Shown: positions 1 through 6,045, counted from the first letter of the stretch. The stretch: 9,184 nt of DNA from Actinomycetota bacterium (GCA_018399435.1 JAGYOJ010000046.1:1-9184); one strand, 5' to 3'. Made by a program: numbers and translations. Notes: a model not told the origin generated them from the letters alone.

Positions 1-1
1 T

Positions 2-52
2 TATGATGAAGAAGCTACTAAACAATTATTTGAAGAAATTAAAAATCAATAG
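2..52 (+). CDS. 3' end of an unidentified upstream gene (partial)
   Basis: The frame starting at base 2 is open from the left edge and ends at a TAG at 50-52. It would give the C-terminal tail YDEEATKQLFEEIKNQ. The tail is charged and amphipathic, as expected for the last helix of a cytosolic protein. Too little is present to name a family. The frame starting at base 3 is also open, with an ATG at 3 and a stop at 66-68, but gives a less convincing lysine-rich peptide. The assignment rests on composition alone. Confidence 0.4.
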   Translation, partial: YDEEATKQLFEEIKNQ

Positions 53-57
53 TATAG

Positions 58-86
58 TTGACTTTTAAACCTTTAGTGGTTAATAT
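58..86 (+). promoter_or_regulatory. sigma70-type promoter for tRNA-Gly
   Basis: A TTGACT -35 box (58-63, five of six consensus bases) is followed after 17 bases by TAATAT (81-86, four of six). The spacing is ideal and transcription would start near 92-94, about 25 bases before the mature tRNA 5' end. It lies directly downstream of the stop codon at 50-52, so the tRNA probably has its own transcription unit. Confidence 0.6.
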
Positions 87-117
87 TTTACCTGAAAATT
101 TAGCATAAAGCTTTCGG

Positions 118-192
118 GCGGAAGTGGCTCAGTGGTAGAGCATCACCTTGCCATGGTGAGGGTCGCGGGTTCAAATCCCGTCTTCCGCTCCA
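118..192 (+). tRNA. tRNA-Gly (anticodon GCC), CCA encoded
   Basis: The sequence folds into a full cloverleaf. The acceptor stem GCGGAAG (118-124) pairs perfectly with CTTCCGC (182-188), followed by discriminator T189 and an encoded CCA at 190-192. The D arm is GCTC/GAGC around AGTGGTA. The anticodon stem is TCACC/GGTGA with loop TTGCCAT, giving anticodon GCC, which reads GGC and GGU glycine codons. The T arm is GCGGG/CCCGT with loop TTCAAAT. A T-rich run follows directly and may help end the transcript. It is a standard elongator tRNA with no missing features. Confidence 0.97.
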
Positions 193-209
193 TTTTTATT
201 TATAAAGCC

Positions 210-238
210 TTAATAAAGAATATAAAAAAAGGTATAAT
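210..238 (+). promoter_or_regulatory. sigma70-type promoter for thrS
   Basis: TTAATA (210-215, four of six -35 bases) is separated by 17 bases from a perfect TATAAT (233-238). Transcription would start near 245, leaving a 5' untranslated region of about 28 bases before the thrS ATG. That is too short for a T-box leader or for a tRNA-mimicking operator like the one in E. coli thrS. Confidence 0.65.
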
Positions 239-272
239 ACAAAACATTATAAAATAGATTTAAAGGTTTTCT

Positions 273-2171
273 ATGATTGAAGTTAATATAAAAGGAATTG
301 GGAAAATAAAGCTTGACAAGGAAAAAAGCATTTTTAGCACTGTAAAAAGGATTGACAAAAAATTTGCAAAAAAACTTATTGCTGCCAAGGTTAATGGAAG
401 GGAAGTAGACCTAAGTTATGTGCTAAAGGAAAATGATTCAGTTGGGCTAATTAAAATTGGCGATAAAGAGGCATTGGATATTTTAAACCATAGCATGGCG
501 CATATCATGGCTTATGCAATAAAGAATCTCTACCCTGAAGCTAAATTCACTATTGGACCTGCGATAGAAGACGGCTTTTATTATGATATAGACCTGGAAG
601 ACACAATAAGCTCTGAGGACTTTCCTAAAATTGAAAAAGAAATGAAGAAAATAATTAAGAAAAATTATAATTTTGAAAGAAGCCTGGTATCAAAGGAAGA
701 GGCGAGATCTATTTTTAAGGATAATCCTTACAAGTTAGAATTAATAGATGAAATACCAGATAAGGTTTTAAGTATTTACAAAACAGGAGAATTTATAGAT
801 TTGTGCAGCGGCCCCCATATTCCATCGCTTTCAAAAATCGGGGCTTTTAAGCTATTGAGTGTTGCAGGAGCTTATTGGCGGGGGGATGAAAAAAATAAGA
901 TGCTTACAAGGGTTTACGGCACTGCTTTTTTTGACCAAAAGGATTTAGACAATTATCTAAAGCGTATAGAAAAGGCTAAAATAAGCGACCACAGAAAAAT
1001 TGGAAAGGACCTGGATTTATTTAGCTTCCATGATGAGGCACCAGGCTTTCCTTTCTTCCATTCAAAAGGCATGGTTCTAAGAAACAATATTTTAAAATAT
1101 TGGAGGCAGGAGCACAGGGCAGAAGGATACCAGGAAATAAAAACGCCTATAATACTTTCAAATGAATTATGGAAAACTTCAGGACATTGGGATAATTACA
1201 AGGATAACATGTATTTTGTAAAAATAGATGAAAAAGATTTTGCTATAAAGCCTATGAATTGCCCTGGCGCTATATTAATATACAAGTCTGACCAGCATTC
1301 ATACAGGGAACTTCCCATAAAATATGCTGAATTGGGGCTTGTGCACAGGCACGAGAAATCAGGTGTTTTACATGGCTTGTTTAGGGTTAGGAACTTTACC
1401 CAGGATGATGCGCATGTCTTTTGCACTGAAGAGCAGATGGAAGAAGAGATTGCAAAAATTATAAATCTTATTGACAGGATGTATAAGGTTTTTGGTTTCG
1501 AGTATCATTTGGAACTTTCTACAAGGCCTCCAAAAAGAATTGGCAGTGATGAAATTTGGGACAGGGCAGAAAATGTTTTAAAGAAAGTAATGGGGGATGG
1601 CAACTTTGCTTATGAAATAAATGAAGGTGATGGGGCTTTTTATGGGCCCAAGATAGATTTTCATATAAAAGACTGCCTTGATAGGACTTGGCAATGCGCT
1701 ACTATACAGTTGGATTTTGCTATGCCTGAAAAGTTTGATATTGAATATGTGGGGGAAGATAATTCAAAGCATAGACCTGTAATGATCCACAGGGTTGTTT
1801 TGGGGAGCATTGAGCGCTTTATTGGTATAATTACTGAACATTACAGCGGTAATTTTCCTGTTTGGCTTGCCCCGGTCCAGGCAATAGTCCTCCCAATTTC
1901 TGAAAAATTTAAAACTTATGCAGAAAGCATATATTCTTCCCTTAAAAAAGAAGGGTTTAGAATAGAAATAGACAATAGGGTTGAATCTTTAAGCAAGAAA
2001 ATACGTCTATCAGAATTAAGGAAGATACCGTATATGATAGTTATTGGAAAAAATGAGCAAAATACAGGAACAATAACTATTAGAAAGAAAACTGGGGGAG
2101 ATATGAAAGAAATTAAGCTTGAAAATTTTATTGCTGATATTAAAAAAGAAATAAAAGAGAAAAAGTTGTAA
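273..2171 (+). CDS. thrS: threonyl-tRNA synthetase
   Basis: This cytosolic class II synthetase attaches threonine to tRNA-Thr. The 632-residue product is full length for the bacterial family. An N-terminal TGS domain (about 1-62) precedes the editing domain (about 63-225), which hydrolyses Ser-tRNA-Thr. Editing ligands are visible as HSMAH (H73, H77) and CSGPH (C178, H182). The catalytic core (about 243-530) has the three expected zinc ligands C330, H381 and H506, motif 2 around LVHRHEKSGVLHG (R359) and motif 3 GSIERFIGIITEHY (R515). The rest is the anticodon-binding domain. The ATG at 273 follows a weak AAAGG (262-266) six bases upstream. No terminator is visible before the next gene. Identity is certain from motifs. 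The intact editing site suggests normal proofreading. Confidence 0.98.
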   Translation: MIEVNIKGIGKIKLDKEKSIFSTVKRIDKKFAKKLIAAKVNGREVDLSYVLKENDSVGLIKIGDKEALDILNHSMAHIMAYAIKNLYPEAKFTIGPAIEDGFYYDIDLEDTISSEDFPKIEKEMKKIIKKNYNFERSLVSKEEARSIFKDNPYKLELIDEIPDKVLSIYKTGEFIDLCSGPHIPSLSKIGAFKLLSVAGAYWRGDEKNKMLTRVYGTAFFDQKDLDNYLKRIEKAKISDHRKIGKDLDLFSFHDEAPGFPFFHSKGMVLRNNILKYWRQEHRAEGYQEIKTPIILSNELWKTSGHWDNYKDNMYFVKIDEKDFAIKPMNCPGAILIYKSDQHSYRELPIKYAELGLVHRHEKSGVLHGLFRVRNFTQDDAHVFCTEEQMEEEIAKIINLIDRMYKVFGFEYHLELSTRPPKRIGSDEIWDRAENVLKKVMGDGNFAYEINEGDGAFYGPKIDFHIKDCLDRTWQCATIQLDFAMPEKFDIEYVGEDNSKHRPVMIHRVVLGSIERFIGIITEHYSGNFPVWLAPVQAIVLPISEKFKTYAESIYSSLKKEGFRIEIDNRVESLSKKIRLSELRKIPYMIVIGKNEQNTGTITIRKKTGGDMKEIKLENFIADIKKEIKEKKL

Positions 2172-2205
2172 CTTAATTTCCCTTTATTTTTATTAAAAAA
2201 GTTTT

Positions 2206-2211
2206 TATAAT
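2206..2211 (+). promoter_or_regulatory. possible -10 box upstream of the radical SAM gene
   Basis: A perfect TATAAT sits in the 90-base gap after thrS, and a second near-match TATATT lies at 2238-2243. Neither has a good -35 partner: TTTATT at 2183-2188 and TTAGAA at 2215-2220 each match three of six bases. In such AT-rich sequence TATAAT occurs by chance, so readthrough from thrS is an equal alternative. Confidence 0.25.
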
Positions 2212-2249
2212 TAATTAGAATAATTTACAAATAAAGTTATATTAATATA

Positions 2250-2255
2250 AAGGAG
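2250..2255 (+). promoter_or_regulatory. strong ribosome binding site of the radical SAM gene
   Basis: AAGGAG lies six bases before the ATG at 2262. It is the closest match to the canonical Shine-Dalgarno sequence in the window and fixes the start of this gene. Confidence 0.85.
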
Positions 2256-2261
2256 TGACAG

Positions 2262-3602
2262 ATGACAATTAAAGAGAGGGTAAAGCTATACACCACCAAG
2301 GCTGCCATAAAAAGTGCCCTAAAGGTATTGCCGAAAATATCTGATGAAAGATGGCTTTCGATTATTAAGGGAAGAGTCTATAGGTTAAAGAAAAAGGAAG
2401 AGAGAGATTTCTTAGAGAACCTCCTTGTTAATTTAAAGAAGGCTATCGTTAATATGGCTCCTAGCGTTAGGGAAAAGGTTGTAATGAACCTTATAAATAA
2501 TGCTATGGTACAAGGCCAGCCAAAGAGAAAAGCATTTGCTGAAAAGTATGGCATGAATCCGCCAAACCATTTGGTTATTAGTCCCACAATGAAATGTAAC
2601 TTAAGATGTTATGGTTGTTATGCTTGGCAATATGGCAAAAAAGACGACCTGCCATATGATGTGTGCAATAGGATTATAAAAGAAGCAAATGACATAGGCC
2701 TTTATTTCTTTGTTATTACAGGCGGAGAACCATTTTATTGGGACAAGTTATTTGATTTTCTAGAAAGACATAATGATTCTTTTTTCCAGATTTATACTAA
2801 TGGGACTCTCATTGATAAAGAGGTTGCTGCTAAATTGGCTGAGCTTGGGAATGCGGTGCCTTGCATAAGCGTTGAAGGTTTCCAGAAAGAAACTGATGAA
2901 AGAAGAGGCAAGGGCGTTTGGGATAAAATAATGCAGGCAATGGATAATTTAAGGGAAGCGGGCGTTCTTTTTGGATATTCAGTAACTGCTACCAGGGCTA
3001 ATAATGAGCTGGTTGTAAGTGATGATTTTGTTGACCTATTTGTTAATAAGGGAGCATTTATTGGATGGTATTTTAATTATATACCAATTGGAAAAGAGCC
3101 TGATATAAGCTTGATGCCTACTCCTGAGCAGAGGGATTACAGAAGGAAGAAGATTCTTGAAATAAGGCAAACAAAGAATTTAATAGTAGCTGATTTCTGG
3201 AATGACGGGCCTCTAGTAAATGGATGCATGGCTGGCGGCAAGAATTATCTACATATAAATGTTAATGGCGATGTTGAGCCTTGCGTGTTTGTCCACTTTG
3301 CAGCAGACAATATTAAAGAAAAAAGCCTGGAGGAAGTTCTAACTTCTGATTTCTTCATGGCATTCAGGAAAAGGCAGCCTTATACAGAAAATCATTTAAG
3401 GCCTTGCAGCATAATTGATAATCCACAGGTTCTAAGGGATGCAGTAGTTGAAGGCAGCGCATATGCTACCCATGATGGAGCTGAAACAATTATTACTGAC
3501 TTAGCCAAAGATCTGGATAAATATGCTGCAGAATACAAGGAAATTGCAGATAAAGCATGGGAGCAAGAATATACTCCTGATGAAGAAGAAGAGGCAGTAT
3601 AG
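2262..3602 (+). CDS. radical SAM protein, function unassigned
   Basis: The 446-residue product is a radical S-adenosylmethionine enzyme. CNLRCYGC (C112, C116, C119) is the CxxxCxxC ligand set for the catalytic 4Fe-4S cluster, and GGEP (154-157) is the SAM-contacting motif. Later elements IYTNGTLID (177-185) and ISVEGF (202-207) fit the TIM-barrel core. An alpha-helical, lysine-rich region of about 100 residues precedes the barrel. The C-terminal part carries C322 (GCMAGG), C341 (VEPCVF) and C382 (RPCSIIDNP), which suggests an auxiliary cluster of the SPASM/twitch type with only three clear cysteine ligands. The tail is acidic (EEEEAV). I recall similar proteins in anaerobic Firmicutes, annotated only as radical SAM proteins, and cannot name a substrate. 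The position between thrS and infC is unusual. There is no signal peptide or membrane segment. Confidence 0.93.
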   Translation: MTIKERVKLYTTKAAIKSALKVLPKISDERWLSIIKGRVYRLKKKEERDFLENLLVNLKKAIVNMAPSVREKVVMNLINNAMVQGQPKRKAFAEKYGMNPPNHLVISPTMKCNLRCYGCYAWQYGKKDDLPYDVCNRIIKEANDIGLYFFVITGGEPFYWDKLFDFLERHNDSFFQIYTNGTLIDKEVAAKLAELGNAVPCISVEGFQKETDERRGKGVWDKIMQAMDNLREAGVLFGYSVTATRANNELVVSDDFVDLFVNKGAFIGWYFNYIPIGKEPDISLMPTPEQRDYRRKKILEIRQTKNLIVADFWNDGPLVNGCMAGGKNYLHINVNGDVEPCVFVHFAADNIKEKSLEEVLTSDFFMAFRKRQPYTENHLRPCSIIDNPQVLRDAVVEGSAYATHDGAETIITDLAKDLDKYAAEYKEIADKAWEQEYTPDEEEEAV

Positions 3603-3628
3603 ACAAAATAAAAAAAAGTTTGTATAAT
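3600..3628 (+). promoter_or_regulatory. sigma70-type promoter of the infC operon
   Basis: TAGACA (3600-3605, five of six -35 bases) and a perfect TATAAT (3623-3628) are 17 bases apart. The -35 box overlaps the TAG stop codon of the radical SAM gene. Transcription would start near 3635, giving a leader of about 157 bases before infC. This is the best-scoring promoter by eye in the window. Confidence 0.72.
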
Positions 3629-3660
3629 TTTGAAAAAATTAGTAAATTAAATAAAAAAGT

Positions 3661-3677
3661 AGAAATCATCTATTTCT
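3661..3677 (+). promoter_or_regulatory. leader stem-loop 1
   Basis: AGAAAT (3661-3666) pairs fully with ATTTCT (3672-3677) around a five-base loop CATCT. It is the first of three hairpins in the infC leader and lies about 25 bases after the predicted transcription start. Confidence 0.5.
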
Positions 3678-3678
3678 C

Positions 3679-3711
3679 ACCAAATGGCGGCCAAAAGCTT
3701 GCTAATTTGGT
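3679..3711 (+). promoter_or_regulatory. leader stem-loop 2, possible L20-responsive element
   Basis: ACCAAAT (3679-3685) pairs with ATTTGGT (3705-3711). After a bulged A3704 the helix continues through G·U, G-C, C-G, G·U and G·U pairs to the CCAAAAGC loop. A bulged helix just upstream of a terminator is what would be expected of a protein-sensing attenuator. In Bacillus the protein sensed upstream of infC is L20. That assignment here is by position and analogy, not by a matched sequence consensus. Confidence 0.5.
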
Positions 3712-3727
3712 TACTTAGATTAATTAA

Positions 3728-3761
3728 AATAGGTAGGTGGTTATGCTTGCCTATTTTTTTT
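3728..3761 (+). terminator. intrinsic terminator in the infC leader (attenuator)
   Basis: AATAGGTAGG (3728-3737) pairs with CTTGCCTATT (3746-3755), with two G·U pairs, around loop TGGTTATG. The T-run 3754-3761 follows immediately. It is the only convincing intrinsic terminator in the window. It lies downstream of a strong promoter and 30 bases upstream of infC, so it would act on the infC transcript itself, not only end the radical SAM message. TAGGTAG (3730-3736) could alternatively pair with TTACTTA (3711-3717), which would open the terminator. Confidence 0.75.
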
Positions 3762-3777
3762 ATATTAACAATTTAGT

Positions 3778-3785
3778 GGGGGTGA
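3778..3785 (+). promoter_or_regulatory. ribosome binding site that fixes the infC AUU start
   Basis: GGGGGTGA matches the extended Shine-Dalgarno GGAGGTGA with one change that still allows a G·U pair. It ends six bases before the ATT at 3792. The next conventional start codon in frame, GTG at 3828, is 42 bases away and has no ribosome binding site of its own. Confidence 0.8.
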
Positions 3786-3791
3786 AATTAG

Positions 3792-4301
3792 ATTAAAGAC
3801 GATATTAGACATAATGAACAAATTAGGGTGCCTAAAGTTAGGTTAATTGATGAAGAGGGCAACCAGGTAGGAATTATATCTAACAGGGAGGCTTTAGAGA
3901 AAGCTTATGAAAAAGGTTTGGATTTAGTAGAGGTATCTCCTAAATCAAAACCGCCTGTATGCAAGATCATGGACTATGGCAAATACAAATATAAATTAGA
4001 GATAGCAGAAAAAGAGAGAAAGAAAAACCGTACACAAATTGTGGTAAAAGAAATAAAAATTAGGCCAAAGATAGATATCAATGATTTAAAAACCAAAGAA
4101 AATCATATAAAAAGATTTTTGAAAAATAATAATAAGGTAAAAATAACGGTTATGTTTAGGGGAAGAGAGATAGTCCATAAAGATATTGCAAGAGAGCTGT
4201 TAGATCAAATTTTAGAAGACATGGAAGATAAATGTGTGGTAGAACAGCCGCCAAAAATGGAAGGCTATAATATGACAATGTTGTTAGGGCCTTCTTCATA
4301 G
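3792..4301 (+). CDS. infC: translation initiation factor IF-3 (AUU start)
   Basis: IF3 binds the 30S subunit, prevents premature 50S joining and discriminates against poor start codons. The product is 169 residues, usual for the family. The N-terminal domain holds the signature region KPPVCKIMDYGKYKY (53-67). A basic linker leads to the C-terminal domain with VKEIKIRPKI (85-94), FRGRE (122-126) and PPKMEG (153-158). The frame has a TAG at 3789-3791, immediately followed by ATT. Starting at this ATT restores the conserved N-terminus (IKDDIRHNEQIRV), whereas the GTG at 3828 would remove twelve family residues. No ATG, GTG or TTG lies in between. AUU starts of infC are known in E. coli and Bacillus stearothermophilus. 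In E. coli they let IF3 repress its own translation, so autoregulation is likely here. infC heads the run with rpmI 34 bases downstream. Confidence 0.95.
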   Translation: MKDDIRHNEQIRVPKVRLIDEEGNQVGIISNREALEKAYEKGLDLVEVSPKSKPPVCKIMDYGKYKYKLEIAEKERKKNRTQIVVKEIKIRPKIDINDLKTKENHIKRFLKNNNKVKITVMFRGREIVHKDIARELLDQILEDMEDKCVVEQPPKMEGYNMTMLLGPSS

Positions 4302-4335
4302 ATGAATTGAAAAAAATTGGAAGGATGTGTTTTAT

Positions 4336-4530
4336 ATGCCAAAGATGAAGACTCATAAAGGGGCAGCAAAAAGGTTTAAAGTTACAGGAAGTGGCAAGAT
4401 AGTAAGAGAAAAGGCTTTTAAAGCCCATAAGCTTTCGGGTAAGAATTCAGAAAGAAAAAGAAGATTGAGCAAAAAACAAAGAGTAAAGAAGCCTGACAGA
4501 AAAAATGTAAAAAGGATGCTTGGTAAATAG
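4336..4530 (+). CDS. rpmI: 50S ribosomal protein L35 (bL35)
   Basis: This small, highly basic 64-residue protein binds 23S rRNA in the large subunit. It opens with the family signature MPKMKTHKGAAKRF and has the usual lysine/arginine-rich middle (SERKRRLSKKQRV). The ATG at 4336 is preferred over the in-frame GTG at 4327. The GTG is only one base from the AAGGA at 4321-4325, while the ATG is ten bases away and matches the conserved N-terminus. It lies between infC and rplT, the standard order. Length and sequence are ordinary. Confidence 0.96.
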   Translation: MPKMKTHKGAAKRFKVTGSGKIVREKAFKAHKLSGKNSERKRRLSKKQRVKKPDRKNVKRMLGK

Positions 4531-4545
4531 AAAGGTGTGATTGTA

Positions 4546-4905
4546 ATGGTTAGAGTTAAGAGAGGAAGTCAGAAAAATAAAAAACATAAGAAAGTTTTAA
4601 AAGATGCCAAAGGCTATTATAGTTCTGGTAGAAAACATTATAGGGTAGCCAAGGAAAAAATTTATAGGGCTCTTAGCCATTCTTATAGGGATAGGAAAAA
4701 TAAGAAGAGAAATTTTAGAAAGTTATGGATTACCAGGATTAATGCAGCAGCTAGGTCTAATGGCATTTCTTATAATAGCTTTATAAACGGCTTAAGAAAG
4801 GCAAATGTAGAAATAAACCGGAAGATGCTTTCTGAGTTAGCTGTAAATGATCCCAATGCTTTTAAAGAGCTAACGCAGGTTGCAAAAGAAAAAGTTTCTG
4901 CTTAA
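4546..4905 (+). CDS. rplT: 50S ribosomal protein L20 (bL20)
   Basis: This 119-residue, strongly basic protein binds 23S rRNA early in 50S assembly. The start MVRVKRG is conserved, followed by HKKVLKDAKGYY (15-26), ALSHSYRDRKNKKR (43-56), LWITRINAAAR (61-71) and the C-terminal globular part with SYNSFINGLRKA and LAVNDPNAF. The ATG at 4546 is chosen over the in-frame GTG at 4537 by homology. AAAGG (4531-4535) begins directly after the rpmI stop and lies ten bases upstream, the same long spacing as at rpmI and pheT. In Bacillus L20 represses its own operon through the leader ahead of infC. The leader at 3635-3791 makes this plausible here. Confidence 0.96.
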   Translation: MVRVKRGSQKNKKHKKVLKDAKGYYSSGRKHYRVAKEKIYRALSHSYRDRKNKKRNFRKLWITRINAAARSNGISYNSFINGLRKANVEINRKMLSELAVNDPNAFKELTQVAKEKVSA

Positions 4906-4941
4906 ATATTATATATTGTAATTAGACAGATTAAAAAAAAT

Positions 4942-5979
4942 ATGGATAAAGATGTAAATAAGCTGGTAAATAGACTAGAAGAAGAATTTCAAAATTTTAA
5001 AAAAGACCTTAAAGAAACTACAAATTTAAAGGAACTGGAAAAATTAAAAGTAAACTATCTTGGCAAAAAAAGCCTTATTACTACAACTTTAAAAAATATA
5101 GGAAGTTTGCCCAATGACTTAAAACCGGTGGTTGGGAAAAATACTAATATATATAGAAAGAAAATCCAGGCTAGCTTGGACCAAAAAGTAGAATTTTTCG
5201 AAAGCCTGGAATTTGACAAGAAATTAAGAAAAGAAAAAATAGACTTATCGCTTCCAGGCAAAAAGCCTGAACTTGGCAGCAAAAATATAATAACCCAGGT
5301 TATAGAAGAGATTGAAGAAATCTTTATTGGAATGGGTTTTAAAATTGCAGAAGGGCCTGAAGTAGAGCTGGATTATTATAATTTTGAAGCTTTAAATACT
5401 CCTGAAGACCACCCTGCAAGGTCCTTGCATGATACATTCTTTATCTCAGATGATGTGTTGTTAAGGACCCATACTTCTCCCATGCAGGTAAGATATATGG
5501 AAAAATACCAGCCGCCCATAAATATAATTGTGCCTGGGAAGGTCTACAGGAGGGATTATGATGTTTCACATACCCCCATGTTTACACAAATTGAAGGCTT
5601 GGTAGTGGATAAGGATATAAATTTTAAGCATTTAAAATGGACACTGGAGACTGTTGCCCGTAAAATCTTTGGAAGAGATAGGAGGGTAAGGTTTAGGCCC
5701 CATTATTTCCCCTTTACTGAACCAAGTGCTGAAATGGATGTCTCATGTAAGATATGTGATGGAAAAGGCTGCAGGGTTTGTTCTGGCTCTGGATGGCTGG
5801 AAATACTTGGAGCTGGAATGGTGGACCCAAATGTATATAAATTTGTAGGGTATGATCCTGATGAATTTACAGGCTTTGCTTTTGGAATAGGCATTGAACG
5901 TATTTGCATGTTAAAATATGGCATTAATGACCTGAGGGCATTTTTTGAAAATGACATGCGGTTTATAAGACAGTTTTAG
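4942..5979 (+). CDS. pheS: phenylalanyl-tRNA synthetase alpha subunit
   Basis: PheS carries the catalytic site of the heterotetrameric (alpha-beta)2 enzyme that charges tRNA-Phe. The 345-residue product has the N-terminal coiled-coil arm (about 1-100), the DLSLPG junction (101-106), motif 2 VYRRDYDVSHTPMFTQIEG (201-219) and motif 3 GFAFGIGIER (311-320). A313 corresponds to the alanine that shapes the phenylalanine pocket in E. coli. Between motifs 2 and 3 is a cysteine knuckle, C269-x2-C-x4-C-x2-C280, absent from E. coli PheS but, as I recall, present in Bacillus-type enzymes. It may bind zinc. The ATG follows AAAAAAAAT with no Shine-Dalgarno sequence. The start is supported by the usual N-terminus. 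No pheM-like leader peptide or T-box lies in the 36-base gap after rplT. Confidence 0.97.
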   Translation: MDKDVNKLVNRLEEEFQNFKKDLKETTNLKELEKLKVNYLGKKSLITTTLKNIGSLPNDLKPVVGKNTNIYRKKIQASLDQKVEFFESLEFDKKLRKEKIDLSLPGKKPELGSKNIITQVIEEIEEIFIGMGFKIAEGPEVELDYYNFEALNTPEDHPARSLHDTFFISDDVLLRTHTSPMQVRYMEKYQPPINIIVPGKVYRRDYDVSHTPMFTQIEGLVVDKDINFKHLKWTLETVARKIFGRDRRVRFRPHYFPFTEPSAEMDVSCKICDGKGCRVCSGSGWLEILGAGMVDPNVYKFVGYDPDEFTGFAFGIGIERICMLKYGINDLRAFFENDMRFIRQF

Positions 5980-6028
5980 ATTACTGCTTACCTTTTAAGT
6001 TCAACCAACTAAAATTATTTGTATTAGG

Positions 6029-6035
6029 AAAGGGA
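6029..6035 (+). promoter_or_regulatory. ribosome binding site that fixes the pheT UUG start
   Basis: AAAGGGA lies ten bases before the TTG at 6046. No ATG in that frame gives the conserved N-terminus, so this site and homology together define a UUG start. Confidence 0.7.
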
Positions 6036-6045
6036 TGTTTTAAAA

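Noticed and set aside
193..272. T-box or other tRNA-sensing leader upstream of thrS
   Set aside because: The gap is only 80 bases and the predicted untranslated region about 28. There is no T-box consensus, specifier stem or terminator.
2172..2261. Terminator after thrS
   Set aside because: ATTAAAAA and TTTTTATAAT near 2191-2211 can pair only as an A/T helix with a bulge. There is no G-C core, so it was not called.
4906..4941. pheM-type leader peptide or T-box ahead of pheS
   Set aside because: The 36-base gap has no start codon followed by phenylalanine codons and no terminator, and it is too short for a T-box.
4903..4942. L20-PheS fusion through the shared reading frame
   Set aside because: The two genes are in frame, but a TAA separates them and each has a normal family terminus. 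Nothing suggests readthrough.
5980..6045. Promoter between pheS and pheT
   Set aside because: The best pair, TTCAAC and TATTAG, matches three and four of six bases. This is expected by chance in such AT-rich sequence, and the genes encode subunits of one enzyme.
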